This document shows, piece after piece, positions 16,037-25,100 of a DNA stretch of 53,721 bases. Each line of letters begins with the position of its first letter. Position 1 is the stretch's first letter. The translations under genes and the position numbers were made by a program. A model generated the notes under the pieces. That model was not told the DNA's origin. It made no database searches and saw only the letters and a list, made by a program, of their open reading frames with translations. This stretch comes from Clostridiales bacterium (lineage in GTDB: Bacteria > Bacillota > Clostridia > Christensenellales > CAG-314), in assembly GCA_004558105.1 (NCBI GenBank), contig SFEB01000003.1, positions 1 through 53,721 of the forward strand, written 5' to 3'.

Positions 16037-16870
16037 TTACACTTTGTCGATAAATTTTTTAAGTTTTTTAAGCATAGATTTGGCTTGCGGACTGCCTTGA
16101 GCGGCGGCCTTTTTAAACCACTTCGTCGCCGCCAATTTGTCCTTGGGTACGCCTTTTCCCGAGTAGTAACAGGTACCGAGACCGTATTGAGCGATGGAAT
16201 GACCTTGTTCCGCCGCTTTCGTATACCACTCTACGGCTTTCTGATAGTCTTTTTTAGGTACGCCTTTACCGAAGAAGTAACAATCGCCGAGACCGCTTTG
16301 CGCAAATACGTGACCTTGTTGTTCTGCCAGAGTAAAGAGTTCAAACGCCTTAAAAGGATCCTTTTTTACTCCCTGACCGTTGTAATAGCAAACACCGAGA
16401 TTGTACTGAGCTTCGGCATAGCCCTGATTTGCCGCAAGGGTGTACCACTTAACGGCTTCGATATCGTTTTTTTCGAGTCCGTTTTCACCGCCGTCATAGT
16501 ACCAGCCGAGCATATCCTGCGCGACGGCGTAACCTTGTTCTGCCGATTTTCTCAGCCATTCGACTGCTTTTTCGTCGCTTTCTTCCGCGCCGCGCCCCCA
16601 GTGGTGGCATTCGCTGAGCATGAATTGAGCCTTTGCGCTGCCCTGAGTTGCAGCCGCAAGGTACCATTTTACGGCTTCCTCATAGTTTTTCGTAAAACCA
16701 AAACCGTTGTAATAGCAATCGCCAACCCTGTATTGGGCTTCGCAATGGCCTTTTACCGCAGCGTCGAGAAAGAGCGTCGCCGCCTGATAACGGTTGTTAT
16801 CGGCTACTGCCTGTTGAGCTTTTTCAAAAAGTTGTTGCGGCGTTTCGGAGTATTTTTCTAAATTTTCCAT
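16037..16870 (-). CDS. Sel1-like tetratricopeptide repeat protein
   Basis: The protein has 277 residues and is built of about seven Sel1 units of ~36 residues (AxYRxGDCYYNGxG…NYEEAVKWYxxAAxQG). It has no signal peptide or membrane segment, so it is a cytoplasmic helical scaffold for protein binding. I choose the ATG at 16870 because GGAG stands just before it; an in-frame ATG ten codons earlier has no ribosome site. It has its own promoter (16916-16944). Sel1 proteins in bacteria act as adaptors in signalling, envelope or secretion assemblies; the partner here is unknown. Confidence 0.9.
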   Translation of the reverse strand: MENLEKYSETPQQLFEKAQQAVADNNRYQAATLFLDAAVKGHCEAQYRVGDCYYNGFGFTKNYEEAVKWYLAAATQGSAKAQFMLSECHHWGRGAEESDEKAVEWLRKSAEQGYAVAQDMLGWYYDGGENGLEKNDIEAVKWYTLAANQGYAEAQYNLGVCYYNGQGVKKDPFKAFELFTLAEQQGHVFAQSGLGDCYFFGKGVPKKDYQKAVEWYTKAAEQGHSIAQYGLGTCYYSGKGVPKDKLAATKWFKKAAAQGSPQAKSMLKKLKKFIDKV

Positions 16871-16915
16871 GTTTTCTCCTGAACAAAAAAATATATGCAA
16901 AAATGATACCTATCT

Positions 16916-16944
16916 ATTATAGCCGTTTTTGGCGATGAGCGCAA
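16916..16944 (-). promoter_or_regulatory. Sigma-A promoter for the Sel1-repeat gene
   Basis: On the minus strand TTGCGC (16939-16944), 17 bases, TATAAT (16916-16921). Confidence 0.75.
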
Positions 16945-16992
16945 AGGTTTTTGGACAAAAATATAAATTTTTCAAATATTTTTTGCAAACGG

Positions 16993-17021
16993 TTGCAATA
17001 ACTCGGAGAATTTGCTATAAT
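16993..17021 (+). promoter_or_regulatory. Sigma-A promoter of the rpsF-ssb-rpsR operon
   Basis: TTGCAA (16993-16998), 17 bases, TATAAT (17016-17021). It yields a leader of about 84 bases with strong secondary structure before rpsF. Confidence 0.82.
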
Positions 17022-17027
17022 ACATAA

Positions 17028-17111
17028 GATTTTAGTCAGAATGCGATAGTTTCGACTAAACGTCCTTGCGCTTAACGAGCGCCAATTTAGTCCAAAAGGA
17101 GGTATTATGCG
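17028..17111 (+). promoter_or_regulatory. Structured leader of rpsF with mutually exclusive stems
   Basis: The leader has TTTAGTC at 17031-17037, its complement GACTAAA at 17054-17060, and a second TTTAGTC at 17086-17092. GACTAAA can pair with either copy but not both. The downstream pairing encloses a small hairpin (GCGCT/AGCGC, 17068-17082) and sits directly before AGGAGG. Leaders of rpsF operons are known to bind the S6:S18 complex for feedback control. The known bulge motif is not clearly present here, so this function is inference. Confidence 0.5.
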
Positions 17112-17393
17112 ATGAACAGTTATGAAATGCTTTATATCCTTGACAACGACTTGACCGATGAGAAAAAAGAAGAACTCGTCAACAAGTTTAACGACGTCAT
17201 TACTAAAGCCAACGGTACCATCGACACGGTTGACAAGTGGGGCACGAAAAAATTTGCTTACGACATCAACTACAAGAGCGAAGGTTATTACGTTCTCATC
17301 AACTTTAAGGCAAACAGCGATTTGCCCAACGAGTTGGAAAGAATCATGAAAATCACCGACGGCGTTGTTCGCTTTATTGTTTTGAAAAAATAA
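17112..17393 (+). CDS. rpsF: 30S ribosomal protein S6
   Basis: The protein has 93 residues, the standard length for Bacillota, and binds 16S rRNA with S18 in the platform of the small subunit. Typical motifs are NSYEMLYILDNDL at the start, WGTKKFAYDINYKSEGYYVL in the middle, and RIMKITDGVVRFIVLK at the end. AGGAGG ends nine bases before the ATG at 17112. A two-codon frame ATG-CGA-TGA at 17107-17115 overlaps this start. It is first in the conserved rpsF-ssb-rpsR operon. Confidence 0.98.
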   Translation: MNSYEMLYILDNDLTDEKKEELVNKFNDVITKANGTIDTVDKWGTKKFAYDINYKSEGYYVLINFKANSDLPNELERIMKITDGVVRFIVLKK

Positions 17394-17402
17394 GGTGGTA
17401 AA

Positions 17403-17834
17403 ATGAACAAAGTTATTTTGATTGGTAGATTAACCAGAGATCCCGATCTGCGCAACGTGGGTAACAATATTCCCGTTTGCAGATTCAGTTTGGCAGTAGA
17501 TCGCCCTTATCGCGCCAACGGCGGACAAGGCGAGGCGACGGCGGACTTTTTCAATATCGTGGTGTGGCGCGCTCAGGCGGAAAACTGCGCCAAGTATTTG
17601 CAAAAAGGCAGCCAATGCGCCGTTACCGGCAGGATAGAAAACCGCTCTTACGATAAAGACGGCGAAAAACGTTATCTTACCGAGATTATCGCCGAAAGCG
17701 TCGAATTTTTGAGCCGCGCAACCAGCGGCGGCGCAGCAATGGGCGGCGCGGGAGTCGATGAGTTTGGCAAGAGACAACCTATCGAAGACCTCAAACCGAT
17801 AGAAGACGCCGATGACGACGATTTACCGTTTTAA
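17403..17834 (+). CDS. ssb: Single-stranded DNA-binding protein
   Basis: The protein has 143 residues. The OB-fold is complete from MNKVILIGRLTRDPDLR through FFNIVVWRAQAENCAKYLQKGSQ to the TGRIENRSYDKDGEKRY strands. A short linker and the acidic C-terminal tip DADDDDLPF follow; this tip recruits repair and replication proteins. It coats single-stranded DNA as a tetramer. It lies nine bases after rpsF with a GGTGG ribosome site and 25 bases before rpsR, in the classic order. Confidence 0.98.
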   Translation: MNKVILIGRLTRDPDLRNVGNNIPVCRFSLAVDRPYRANGGQGEATADFFNIVVWRAQAENCAKYLQKGSQCAVTGRIENRSYDKDGEKRYLTEIIAESVEFLSRATSGGAAMGGAGVDEFGKRQPIEDLKPIEDADDDDLPF

Positions 17835-17859
17835 CTTTCAGTAAAAAAAGGAGATTATT

Positions 17860-18108
17860 ATGAGCGAGGAAAAAAAGGTCGCGCGTCCCGCACGCCGTCC
17901 GATGAAGAAAAAAGTTTGCGCTTTTTGTATGGCTAAAAAAGAGTCCATCGATTACAAGGACGTAGCCACCCTCAAAAAATATATTACGGAAAAAGGCAAG
18001 ATTTTGCCCAAACGTATGACCGGTACTTGCAGCAGACATCAGAGAGAACTTGCTGTTGCGGTAAAACGCGCAAGACAAATGGCATTGCTCCCCTATATAG
18101 GAGACTAA
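17860..18108 (+). CDS. rpsR: 30S ribosomal protein S18
   Basis: The protein has 82 residues. The N-terminus is basic (RPARRPMKKKVCAFCMAKK) and contains a CxxC pair, as in zinc-binding (C+) S18 forms. The conserved core reads IDYKDVATLKKYITEKGKILPKRMTGTCSRHQRELAVAVKRAR. It pairs with S6 in the 30S platform. AAAGGAG precedes the ATG. It is the last gene of the operon, followed at once by a strong terminator. Confidence 0.98.
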   Translation: MSEEKKVARPARRPMKKKVCAFCMAKKESIDYKDVATLKKYITEKGKILPKRMTGTCSRHQRELAVAVKRARQMALLPYIGD

Positions 18109-18116
18109 ACGAAAAA

Positions 18117-18143
18117 TCGCACCCCGTCGGGGTGCTTTTTTTT
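18117..18143 (+). terminator. Terminator of rpsF-ssb-rpsR
   Basis: The stem GCACCCC/GGGGTGC around GTC is followed by eight T. The same stem recurs at 21.3 kb. Confidence 0.92.
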
Positions 18144-18266
18144 ACGGAAAAAGCGAAACGCAAAAAAACAAAAGTCGAAGGCGCGTCGAAAAAAGTCGAT
18201 TTGTAGGAAGTTTTGTCGAACGGAAGGAAAGAGAGGAGAAAAAACGAATGTTTTTCTTTTTTCCCC

Positions 18267-18295
18267 TTGCGGAAAAAAAACAGGCATGGTATAAT
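18267..18295 (+). promoter_or_regulatory. Promoter for the SbcD-like gene, predicting a leaderless mRNA
   Basis: TTGCGG (18267-18272), 17 bases, TATAAT (18290-18295), then exactly six T and the ATG at 18302. Transcription would start at the A of the start codon. Confidence 0.75.
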
Positions 18296-18301
18296 TTTTT
18301 T

Positions 18302-19387
18302 ATGAAGATTTTGCATTGTTCCGATATTCATTTGGAGAGTAAACTCAGCGCGCTTCCGCACAACAAGGCGTTGTTGCGGCGCGGCGAAATTTTAGAATCC
18401 TTTTGCAGTCTTATGCGACAAGCGCAAGCCGACGATTTCGGCGCTTTTATAGTGGCAGGGGATTTGTTCGAGGGCAACGTCGTTGCGCCGTCCACCAAAA
18501 CGGCGTTGGTTTCGGCGTTTTGCGACTGTCCGGACGTTGATTTTATTATTCTTACCGGCAACCATGACGGAGACGCTTTCGGGGCTGATTTCGTCAGGCG
18601 TCTGCCTGCAAACGTTCATGTTCTGGGGCGGAACGGAATGGAGGAATTCGTCAAGGACGGGGTTTGTTTCGTCGGAGCCGATATGACCGAAACGACAATG
18701 AGGGATATTCAGGCTTACCCGTGGAAAAAAGAGTACTACAACGTCTTTATTTGTCACGGCGATATCGGCAAAAACAGCGAGTACGGAGCAATCGACCTGG
18801 ACGGTTTTTACGACCTTCCGGTGGATTATATCGCGATGGGACATATTCATTCTTTTTATATTGAAGGAGCGGGGCGCGGTTATGCGGCGTACAGCGGTTG
18901 TCTCGAACCGCGTGGGTACGACGAAACGGGAGAAAAAGGTTTCGTAATCGTAAATACCGAAATTTTAAACCGTGCGGACAGCATTGCTTTTGCGCCCTAC
19001 GCCAGACGTCTGGCATGGCAGATTAATCTTGACGTGTCGGATTGCGCGGATAAATCGCAGATAGTCGACAAGGCGAGAAGCCTTATCGGCGAAGGCCTGA
19101 TATCCGAAAACGATATGGTAGAGTTTTATCTTGTCGGCGAAGTCGCCGAGGACTGCGTTTTTACCGAAATGCAGATAAAAAACGAACTGAAAAAATATTT
19201 GTTCGACGTTAAGGTAAAAGACAAGACAAAACTCAGGTTGGATATCGAAGCGTTAAAGGGTACGCCTTCCTTAAAGGCAGAATTCATAACACTCGCCGAG
19301 AAAGAGATTCCCGACGAGGAGATGCGGAATACCGTCATACGGTATGCGCTTAACGCTCTCAACGGCGAGGAGATAGACGAGTTATGA
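18302..19387 (+). CDS. SbcD/Mre11-like DNA repair exonuclease (YhaO type)
   Basis: The protein has 361 residues from the ATG at 18302. Metallophosphatase motifs are in order: CSDIHLES (6-13), AGDLFEGN, TGNHDGD, CHGDIG, and MGHIHSF. These coordinate the two metal ions of Mre11-family nucleases. It pairs with the SMC-like ATPase that starts inside its stop (ATGA overlap), as in the yhaO-yhaN arrangement. The complex would process DNA ends or hairpins. The long upstream frame from 18248 is not used, because the promoter lies inside it and no ribosome site is present. The mRNA appears leaderless. Confidence 0.9.
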   Translation: MKILHCSDIHLESKLSALPHNKALLRRGEILESFCSLMRQAQADDFGAFIVAGDLFEGNVVAPSTKTALVSAFCDCPDVDFIILTGNHDGDAFGADFVRRLPANVHVLGRNGMEEFVKDGVCFVGADMTETTMRDIQAYPWKKEYYNVFICHGDIGKNSEYGAIDLDGFYDLPVDYIAMGHIHSFYIEGAGRGYAAYSGCLEPRGYDETGEKGFVIVNTEILNRADSIAFAPYARRLAWQINLDVSDCADKSQIVDKARSLIGEGLISENDMVEFYLVGEVAEDCVFTEMQIKNELKKYLFDVKVKDKTKLRLDIEALKGTPSLKAEFITLAEKEIPDEEMRNTVIRYALNALNGEEIDEL

Positions 19388-21255
19388 GATTGCTTTCTTT
19401 GTACGTCAAGAGTTTCGGAAAGTTACGGGATTTTTCTTACGAATTTACCGAAGGGTTTAACGAGATAAAAGAGGACAACGGGTTTGGCAAAACCACGCTG
19501 GCGGCGTTTATCAAGGCGATGTTTTACGGTTACGCCAACAACAAAAAAACAGATATAGACCAAAACGATTTTAAACATTACCGTCCCTTCAACACCACCG
19601 TCAAGTTCGGCGGTTGGTTGCGTTTCGAATACAAGGGTCGCACTTTTCGCGTGGAAAGATATTTCGGAAACACGCAAAAAGAGCATACTCTGGAATTGTT
19701 TGACGAAAGTCAGGGGAAAAAAGCCAACTTGACGGAAAACGACAAGAGCGGGCTGGGTATGAGGTTGTTCGGTATAGACGGGGACGCTTTTGAACGGTGT
19801 TTGTATTTGCCCCAACGCGACGTCGTGGTGGAAAACAATGACAGTTTCGTTTCAAAATTATCCAATCTCGCCGAAAACACGACGGAAAAGAATAACTTTC
19901 AAAAAGCAAGCAAGGCTCTGAGCGACTTTTGCAGAAATTTCAAACTTTTGAAGGGCGAGGGCGGCAGTCTTTCCGATTTGTCCCGACAAAAGGAAGAAAA
20001 AAAGAGACAGTTGGAGGAAAGCAATGCGTCGAAAAGAATTATCGACAGTCTTAACGGTCAGATAATAACGATAACTCAGGAGCTGGAAAAAGCAGACGCA
20101 ATCAGACAAAAAACGGAAAACGAGCTTACACGGGTAGAAAAAGAACTGACTAAATTTGCCGCCGCACCTTCTGCGCAAAGAATAGAAGAGCAGATAAAAG
20201 AAAAAGAGAGTGAAAAGCGTGCGATCAGAGCGCAGGCAGAACAGATAAAAATGCCCGAAGAACCGAAACGGCACGTACCGACCGAGACCGTTTCAAAAGC
20301 GGGCAAAGGCGTATCCGCATTGATTATTCTTGCCGTTGTTTTAGCGGTAGTCGGTATCGTGATTTCCTTTTTCGCCTGGTTTGTCGGCGTACCGATGACA
20401 GCGGTGGGCGCAGTGCTTGCCGTCGTTTGGTTTGTCGGTAGGAAAAAAGCGGAGAAACGGGAAAAAGAAGAAGAGGAAAAAAGACAAAGAGAGTACGAAG
20501 AAGCCGAACGGAATTACCTTGAAAAACTAAACGCCGCAAAAGCAAAGGCGGCGGAGTTGAAAACGCGGATAGCGGCGATTGAAATTTCGGAAAAAGACCT
20601 TACCGAACAGTTGGCGGAGATTGCTCCCGACGGAGTCGGAGAGATGCTCGGAAGGTACGATTCGCTCGTTGCGGAGAGGAATAATTTAAAGCTGAAAATA
20701 AAAAGAATCGGCGAAGACGTGGAACAATACAAAGCAAAGTTTGCGCAAACCAAGAGAGAGTTGGAGATGCGTTGCGAGCGTTTCGTCTTGCCGGGCGACG
20801 TAGAAGGGCAGATTGAAGGAATCAACGAACAGATAGAGCGTGCGCAGTACAAATATAGTTGCGCGAAAAAGGCTCTGGAGTTGTTGCAGTCGGCTAAGGA
20901 TGGTCTGACTTCGTCTTATTTGCCGTCGTTGAACGGTGCGTTCGTAAAATATCTTGCGACTCTGAGCGACGGAAAACTTACCACCGCCACGGTGGATTCC
21001 GGATTTGGCATCAGGATTTTGCAGGAAGGGCAGATGGTAGAGGTGGAATACCTAAGCACGGGTTATCGGGAAATCTGCAATTTTGCTTTGAGATTGGCGC
21101 TTATGCAGTGCATTTACGGCAAAGATTTGCCTTTCGTCATTCTGGACGATCCGTTTGTCAATTACGACGACAACAACTTTGCTCTGGTGCAAAAATTGCT
21201 GACCGAATTGTCCTCAACCACGCAAGTGATATATCTGACGTGCAGAAACAGGTAA
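19384..21255 (+). CDS. SbcC/Rad50-like ATPase with membrane segments in the coiled coil (YhaN type)
   Basis: The protein has 623 residues. Walker A is NGFGKTTL (~32-39) and the late Walker B is PFVILDDPF (~584-592), with the signature motif near EYLSTGYREICNFALRLAL. Two coiled-coil arms flank a hydrophobic part at ~308-355 (SALIILAVVLAVVGIVISFF, then a second helix), so the hinge region is membrane-embedded instead of carrying a zinc hook. This is typical of the YhaN group in Bacillota and much shorter than SbcC (~1000 residues). It overlaps the SbcD-like gene by four bases and should form a membrane-tethered nuclease complex with it. Confidence 0.88.
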   Translation: MRLLSLYVKSFGKLRDFSYEFTEGFNEIKEDNGFGKTTLAAFIKAMFYGYANNKKTDIDQNDFKHYRPFNTTVKFGGWLRFEYKGRTFRVERYFGNTQKEHTLELFDESQGKKANLTENDKSGLGMRLFGIDGDAFERCLYLPQRDVVVENNDSFVSKLSNLAENTTEKNNFQKASKALSDFCRNFKLLKGEGGSLSDLSRQKEEKKRQLEESNASKRIIDSLNGQIITITQELEKADAIRQKTENELTRVEKELTKFAAAPSAQRIEEQIKEKESEKRAIRAQAEQIKMPEEPKRHVPTETVSKAGKGVSALIILAVVLAVVGIVISFFAWFVGVPMTAVGAVLAVVWFVGRKKAEKREKEEEEKRQREYEEAERNYLEKLNAAKAKAAELKTRIAAIEISEKDLTEQLAEIAPDGVGEMLGRYDSLVAERNNLKLKIKRIGEDVEQYKAKFAQTKRELEMRCERFVLPGDVEGQIEGINEQIERAQYKYSCAKKALELLQSAKDGLTSSYLPSLNGAFVKYLATLSDGKLTTATVDSGFGIRILQEGQMVEVEYLSTGYREICNFALRLALMQCIYGKDLPFVILDDPFVNYDDNNFALVQKLLTELSSTTQVIYLTCRNR

Positions 21256-21256
21256 T

Positions 21257-21283
21257 AAAAAGCACCCCGTCGGGGTGCTTTTT
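21257..21283 (+). terminator. Terminator after the YhaN-like gene
   Basis: The stem AAAAAGCACCCC/GGGGTGCTTTTT around GTC has the same core as the terminator at 18.1 kb. Confidence 0.92.
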
Positions 21284-21330
21284 GAGTTTAACGTCGGTGA
21301 CGAAAGGAAGGTATCGGCAGGCGTGTAGTC

Positions 21331-21357
21331 GAAAAAACGCCGTTACGGCGTTTTTTT
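21331..21357 (-). terminator. Terminator of the NrdG-like gene
   Basis: The perfect stem AAAACGCCG/CGGCGTTTT with a TTA loop has T-runs on both strands. It directly abuts and overlaps the minus-strand stop codon. Confidence 0.85.
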
Positions 21358-22045
21358 AATAACCTCTCAGTTTGACTGTTTTTATCGTTCTTTTTAAAAT
21401 TTGAGCATAACGCATTGCGGTTTCGACGGGGACGGGATGCAGTCCCGCGCGGATACAGGTGTCCTTTTCGACGAATTGTTGCAGAAAGATTATTTTTGCG
21501 CCTTTTAGCCAGTCCGCCGTTTCCGTTATGTTTTTTTCGTCGTGAAACTCGGCGACGAGAGTGGTGCGGAATTCGTAATCGACTGCGTCGGAAAGTAAAA
21601 AGTCGACGCTTTCTTTTACGGCGTTAAGGTCGGCGTCGGGCTTTCCGACGGTAACGGGGTAGGCAGTGAGGCTGTTTTTAACGTCCATAGCGACAAAATC
21701 CACGAGTCCGTCGCAGACGAGTTTTTTCAAAACGTAGGGATTACTGCCGTTGGTGTCGAGTTTTATAACGTAACCGAGTTTTTTTATTTTTGTCAGGAAG
21801 GACGGCAGGTCGGCTTGTAAAGTCGGTTCGCCTCCGCTGATTACCACCGCGTCCAACAACTTTTTCCGTTGAGAAAGGTATTCGAAAACATCTTCTTCGC
21901 TTATCAACGCAATATTTTTATTTAGCGCCAGGTCGCCGTTGTGACAGAAAGGGCAGGCGAAATTGCAGGACGGGGTAAAGACCGTCGCGCAGATTTTTTC
22001 GCCGAAATCCACCATTGAAAATTTTTCCAATCCCGATATCTTCAT
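21356..22045 (-). CDS. Radical SAM activating enzyme, anaerobic ribonucleotide reductase (NrdG) type
   Basis: The protein has 229 residues from the ATG at 22045. The radical-SAM cluster motif is C27-x3-C31-x2-C34 (CNFACPFC), followed by VVISGGEPTLQADL for SAM binding. The family puts a glycyl radical on a partner; the closest labels are anaerobic ribonucleoside-triphosphate reductase activase or a pyruvate formate-lyase activase-like enzyme. No nrdD is in the window, so the partner is uncertain. The start is chosen because homology begins at KISGLEKFSMVDFGEK and the -10 box lies exactly six bases upstream, predicting a leaderless mRNA; there is no ribosome site. Confidence 0.85.
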   Translation of the reverse strand: MKISGLEKFSMVDFGEKICATVFTPSCNFACPFCHNGDLALNKNIALISEEDVFEYLSQRKKLLDAVVISGGEPTLQADLPSFLTKIKKLGYVIKLDTNGSNPYVLKKLVCDGLVDFVAMDVKNSLTAYPVTVGKPDADLNAVKESVDFLLSDAVDYEFRTTLVAEFHDEKNITETADWLKGAKIIFLQQFVEKDTCIRAGLHPVPVETAMRYAQILKRTIKTVKLRGY

Positions 22046-22051
22046 AAATTG

Positions 22052-22080
22052 ATTGTAGCACAAAAAACGAAAAACTTCAA
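22052..22080 (-). promoter_or_regulatory. Promoter of the NrdG-like gene, predicting a leaderless mRNA
   Basis: On the minus strand TTGAAG (22075-22080), 17 bases, TACAAT (22052-22057), six bases, then ATG at 22045. Confidence 0.72.
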
Positions 22081-22108
22081 CGACTTTTTGTTTAATGCCC
22101 GTTTTATT

Positions 22109-22137
22109 TTGCAAAAGTCGTTTATTTTTGGTATAAT
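22109..22137 (+). promoter_or_regulatory. Promoter of addBA
   Basis: TTGCAA (22109-22114), 17 bases, TATAAT (22132-22137). A leader of ~43 bases carries an AAAAGG ribosome site. Divergent from the NrdG promoter. Confidence 0.82.
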
Positions 22138-22186
22138 AGACGAAATAATTCTTTTAACCGCAGGAAACAGACTAAAAGGAAAACTT

Positions 22187-25100
22187 ATGAACGTTACTCT
22201 TATCTGCACAAACACTTTACGCGCGGCAAAAACCGCGATAGACGACAAGCTTAAATCGCTCGATCCTACCGACCTTGACTTCACCAACTACGTCATCGTT
22301 CCGGACAGGAGCACGCTGGACGCGGAAAAAGCCCTCTTAAAACACGTAGGGGGTAGTTTTAACACGCAGGTCGTCACTTTTAAAAATCTTGCGAAAAGGT
22401 TCGTTGCGGGGTCGGCGTTAACCTATCTTAACAAGCAAAACGGAATACTGTTGTTGTCGGGGCTTGCTTTTGAGAACGCAGACAAGCTGACTTGTTTTTC
22501 TAAAAGTTACGATACGGACGGGTTTGCCGACAAGGTTTACGAAGTGGTGAGCGCATTGAAGTATGCGCGTATCAATCCGCAGGAACTGGCGGCGGACGAC
22601 CTGCCGTCTTCGTTAAAAAACAAGTTGGAGGACGTACGGCTGCTGTATTCCGCTTACGTAGAAGCGACCAAGGACAGGTTTTTCGACAGTGCGGATACGT
22701 TAGAACGGTTGACCGACTGCCTGACGGCGGAACGCATCGGCAACTGCCGTTTTTATCTGTACGATTTTTTGAGTTTTACCGCGCAGGAAAAAGCCGTTCT
22801 AGCCCGTCTGGTTACAAACGGAAAGTCCGTGACGGTTGCGACCGTCGCCGACGACAGAGCTAATCGCGCGAGCGTAATCGACAATGCGGTGGCTTTGGCG
22901 GTAAAAGAGGTTTGCGGGGTAGTGGGGTGCGAGTTCAAAAAGGAATTTTTCACCGACCATGCGTCGTTTTTTACGAAAAAATTATCTTCGGCGTTGTTCT
23001 TCAATTCGCCGATAAGAGCCGTGGATTTACCCGACGGTACGGTGACTGTGGTTTCTTCGCCGAGTATAGACGAAGAGTGTCTTGCGTTGGCAAAATTCGT
23101 CCGCAATCACGTTAGAGAAGGAGGGTTGTATAAGGACGTAAAGGTCGTATGCAGCGACGTTTCGCAATACGCCTACGCTCTCAACAGGCGTTTCGGAGAC
23201 TATTCCGTTCCGTTTTATCTTGACGAAAAAACTTCTCTTGACAAAACGGTGGCGGCGGAATATCTGACGTCGTTTTTAGACTGTCATCTTGCCAACTTCG
23301 ATATTGAAAAAATCTTACGGTTTGCCAAAAACCCTTTGTTTGAAACCAACGTTTCGGCTTTTGAAACTTTTGCGCGGGAATACAACGTAAACTTTAATTA
23401 CGACGAATTCGACATCGGCAAGGAAAACGCCTTTTTTGCCGATGCCGACGCAACGCGTGCAAAGATAAAAGAGTTTGTCTGCGACGTAACCGTACCCAAG
23501 GCGGCGAGAGCGGCGGATTACGTTGAAATTTTGAAAAAGATAGTAGTTGAACACGATATAGTTAAAAAAACCGAAACGTATTCCGAACGGCTGAAAGGGT
23601 ACGGGTATCAGCGTGAGGCGGAAATTCTGTCGCAGGCTCAGGCTAAGATAGACGAAGTTTTAGGACAGGTCACGGAAATTTTCGGCAATACCGAAATGGA
23701 CTTAAAGCGTTTTATCGTGGGGTTGACTTCTTCGTTGGCGTCTCAGACCATTTCGGTTTTACCGACTAAAAACGACTGCGTTTTCGTCAGCAATCTCGAC
23801 AAGGGCAAGGACCACGACGTCAAAGTTCTGGCGGTGTTGGGCGCGAACGAAAGCGAACTGCCGAAGGTGTACAAAAACTGCGCCTTACTCAGCGATAAAA
23901 ATATCGAAGACCTTTCAAAGCGCGGTCTGTCGGTTGAAATCAGTCTGGAACAGAAAAACAGACAGGAAAAATTCAGTTTGTTCAATCTGCTCTGCGAGCC
24001 TGTCGATAAACTTTACGTCAGTTACAAGACGAAAAACGGAAAAGAAGAGGTACGACCGTCGGCTTTCGTTTCGGTCGTAAAAAAGTGTTTTAACGTCAAA
24101 GAATCGTTACCCGTCTTTGCCGAAGACAAAAAGACGGTATTGAACAAGGCAATACTGGCGCGGACTGCGTTAAAAGAAGGCAAAACAATCGACGCCGACC
24201 GGAAAGTTTGTTTTAAGCTCATGGGCGAAGAGGCAAAAGTCTACGACGTTTTCGAAAGCGAAGTGAAAGAGGTCGAAAACGGAGAAAAACTGTTTTTTAA
24301 GGGGGACGAGTTCAGCGTTACCCGTATCGAGCGGTTTTTCGAGTGTCCGTTCAAGCATTTTCTGGCTGACGGGTTGAAATTAAAAGAGCAAAAGACGGCA
24401 GATTTTAACGCCGCCGACTTCGGAAACGTGCTTCATGAAGTATTCGACAGGTTCGTTACGCGATTGAAGAGTCATCCGGACGCGCAACCGTGCGACGCGG
24501 AAGTCATTTTCGATTCCGTAATGCAGGAGGAACGGAACCGTGCGTTTTTACGCACGGCAAAAGGTAAAGCCGTGATTGCAAGACTGCGTAAAGAAGCGGT
24601 TTTTCATTGCGGAAACATCAAGAGAGAGATTGAAAACGGCGAATTCAGACCGCTTCGGACGGAATTCGAGTTTTGTAAAAAAGACGGTACCGCGCCGAAG
24701 TTCGTCGTGGACGGAAAAGAATATTTTCTTAAAGGTTTTATCGACAGGGTTGACGTTACCGAAGACGGTAAGGCGGTGGTGTACGATTACAAGACGGGCA
24801 ACCCAAGGTTTACCGAAAAATTGTTGTACGGCGGACTAAAACTACAGTTATATACTTATGCGTCCGCCGTCAAAGGGCTTAATTACGAGCCGGTAGGCTG
24901 TTTTTATTACAGAGTGTCCAATTCTGCCGTCGGCAAACAGCAAAAACTGATAGGCAGGGCGGTCAACGATATCGCCACTCTCAAACGGATAGACGGAACC
25001 GTACGGGACGGAGAAAAAAGCGACTTTCTCGGCGTTTCTCTCACCAAAGCGGGAGAAATTAACGCCCAACAAAAGGTATGGATAACGGAGGAAGAGTTTG

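Noticed and set aside
16013..16861. Long plus-strand open frame of 282 codons opposite the Sel1-repeat gene
   Set aside because: It is antisense to a clear repeat protein with promoter and ribosome site; its own sequence is low-complexity Phe/Arg-rich with no start signal.
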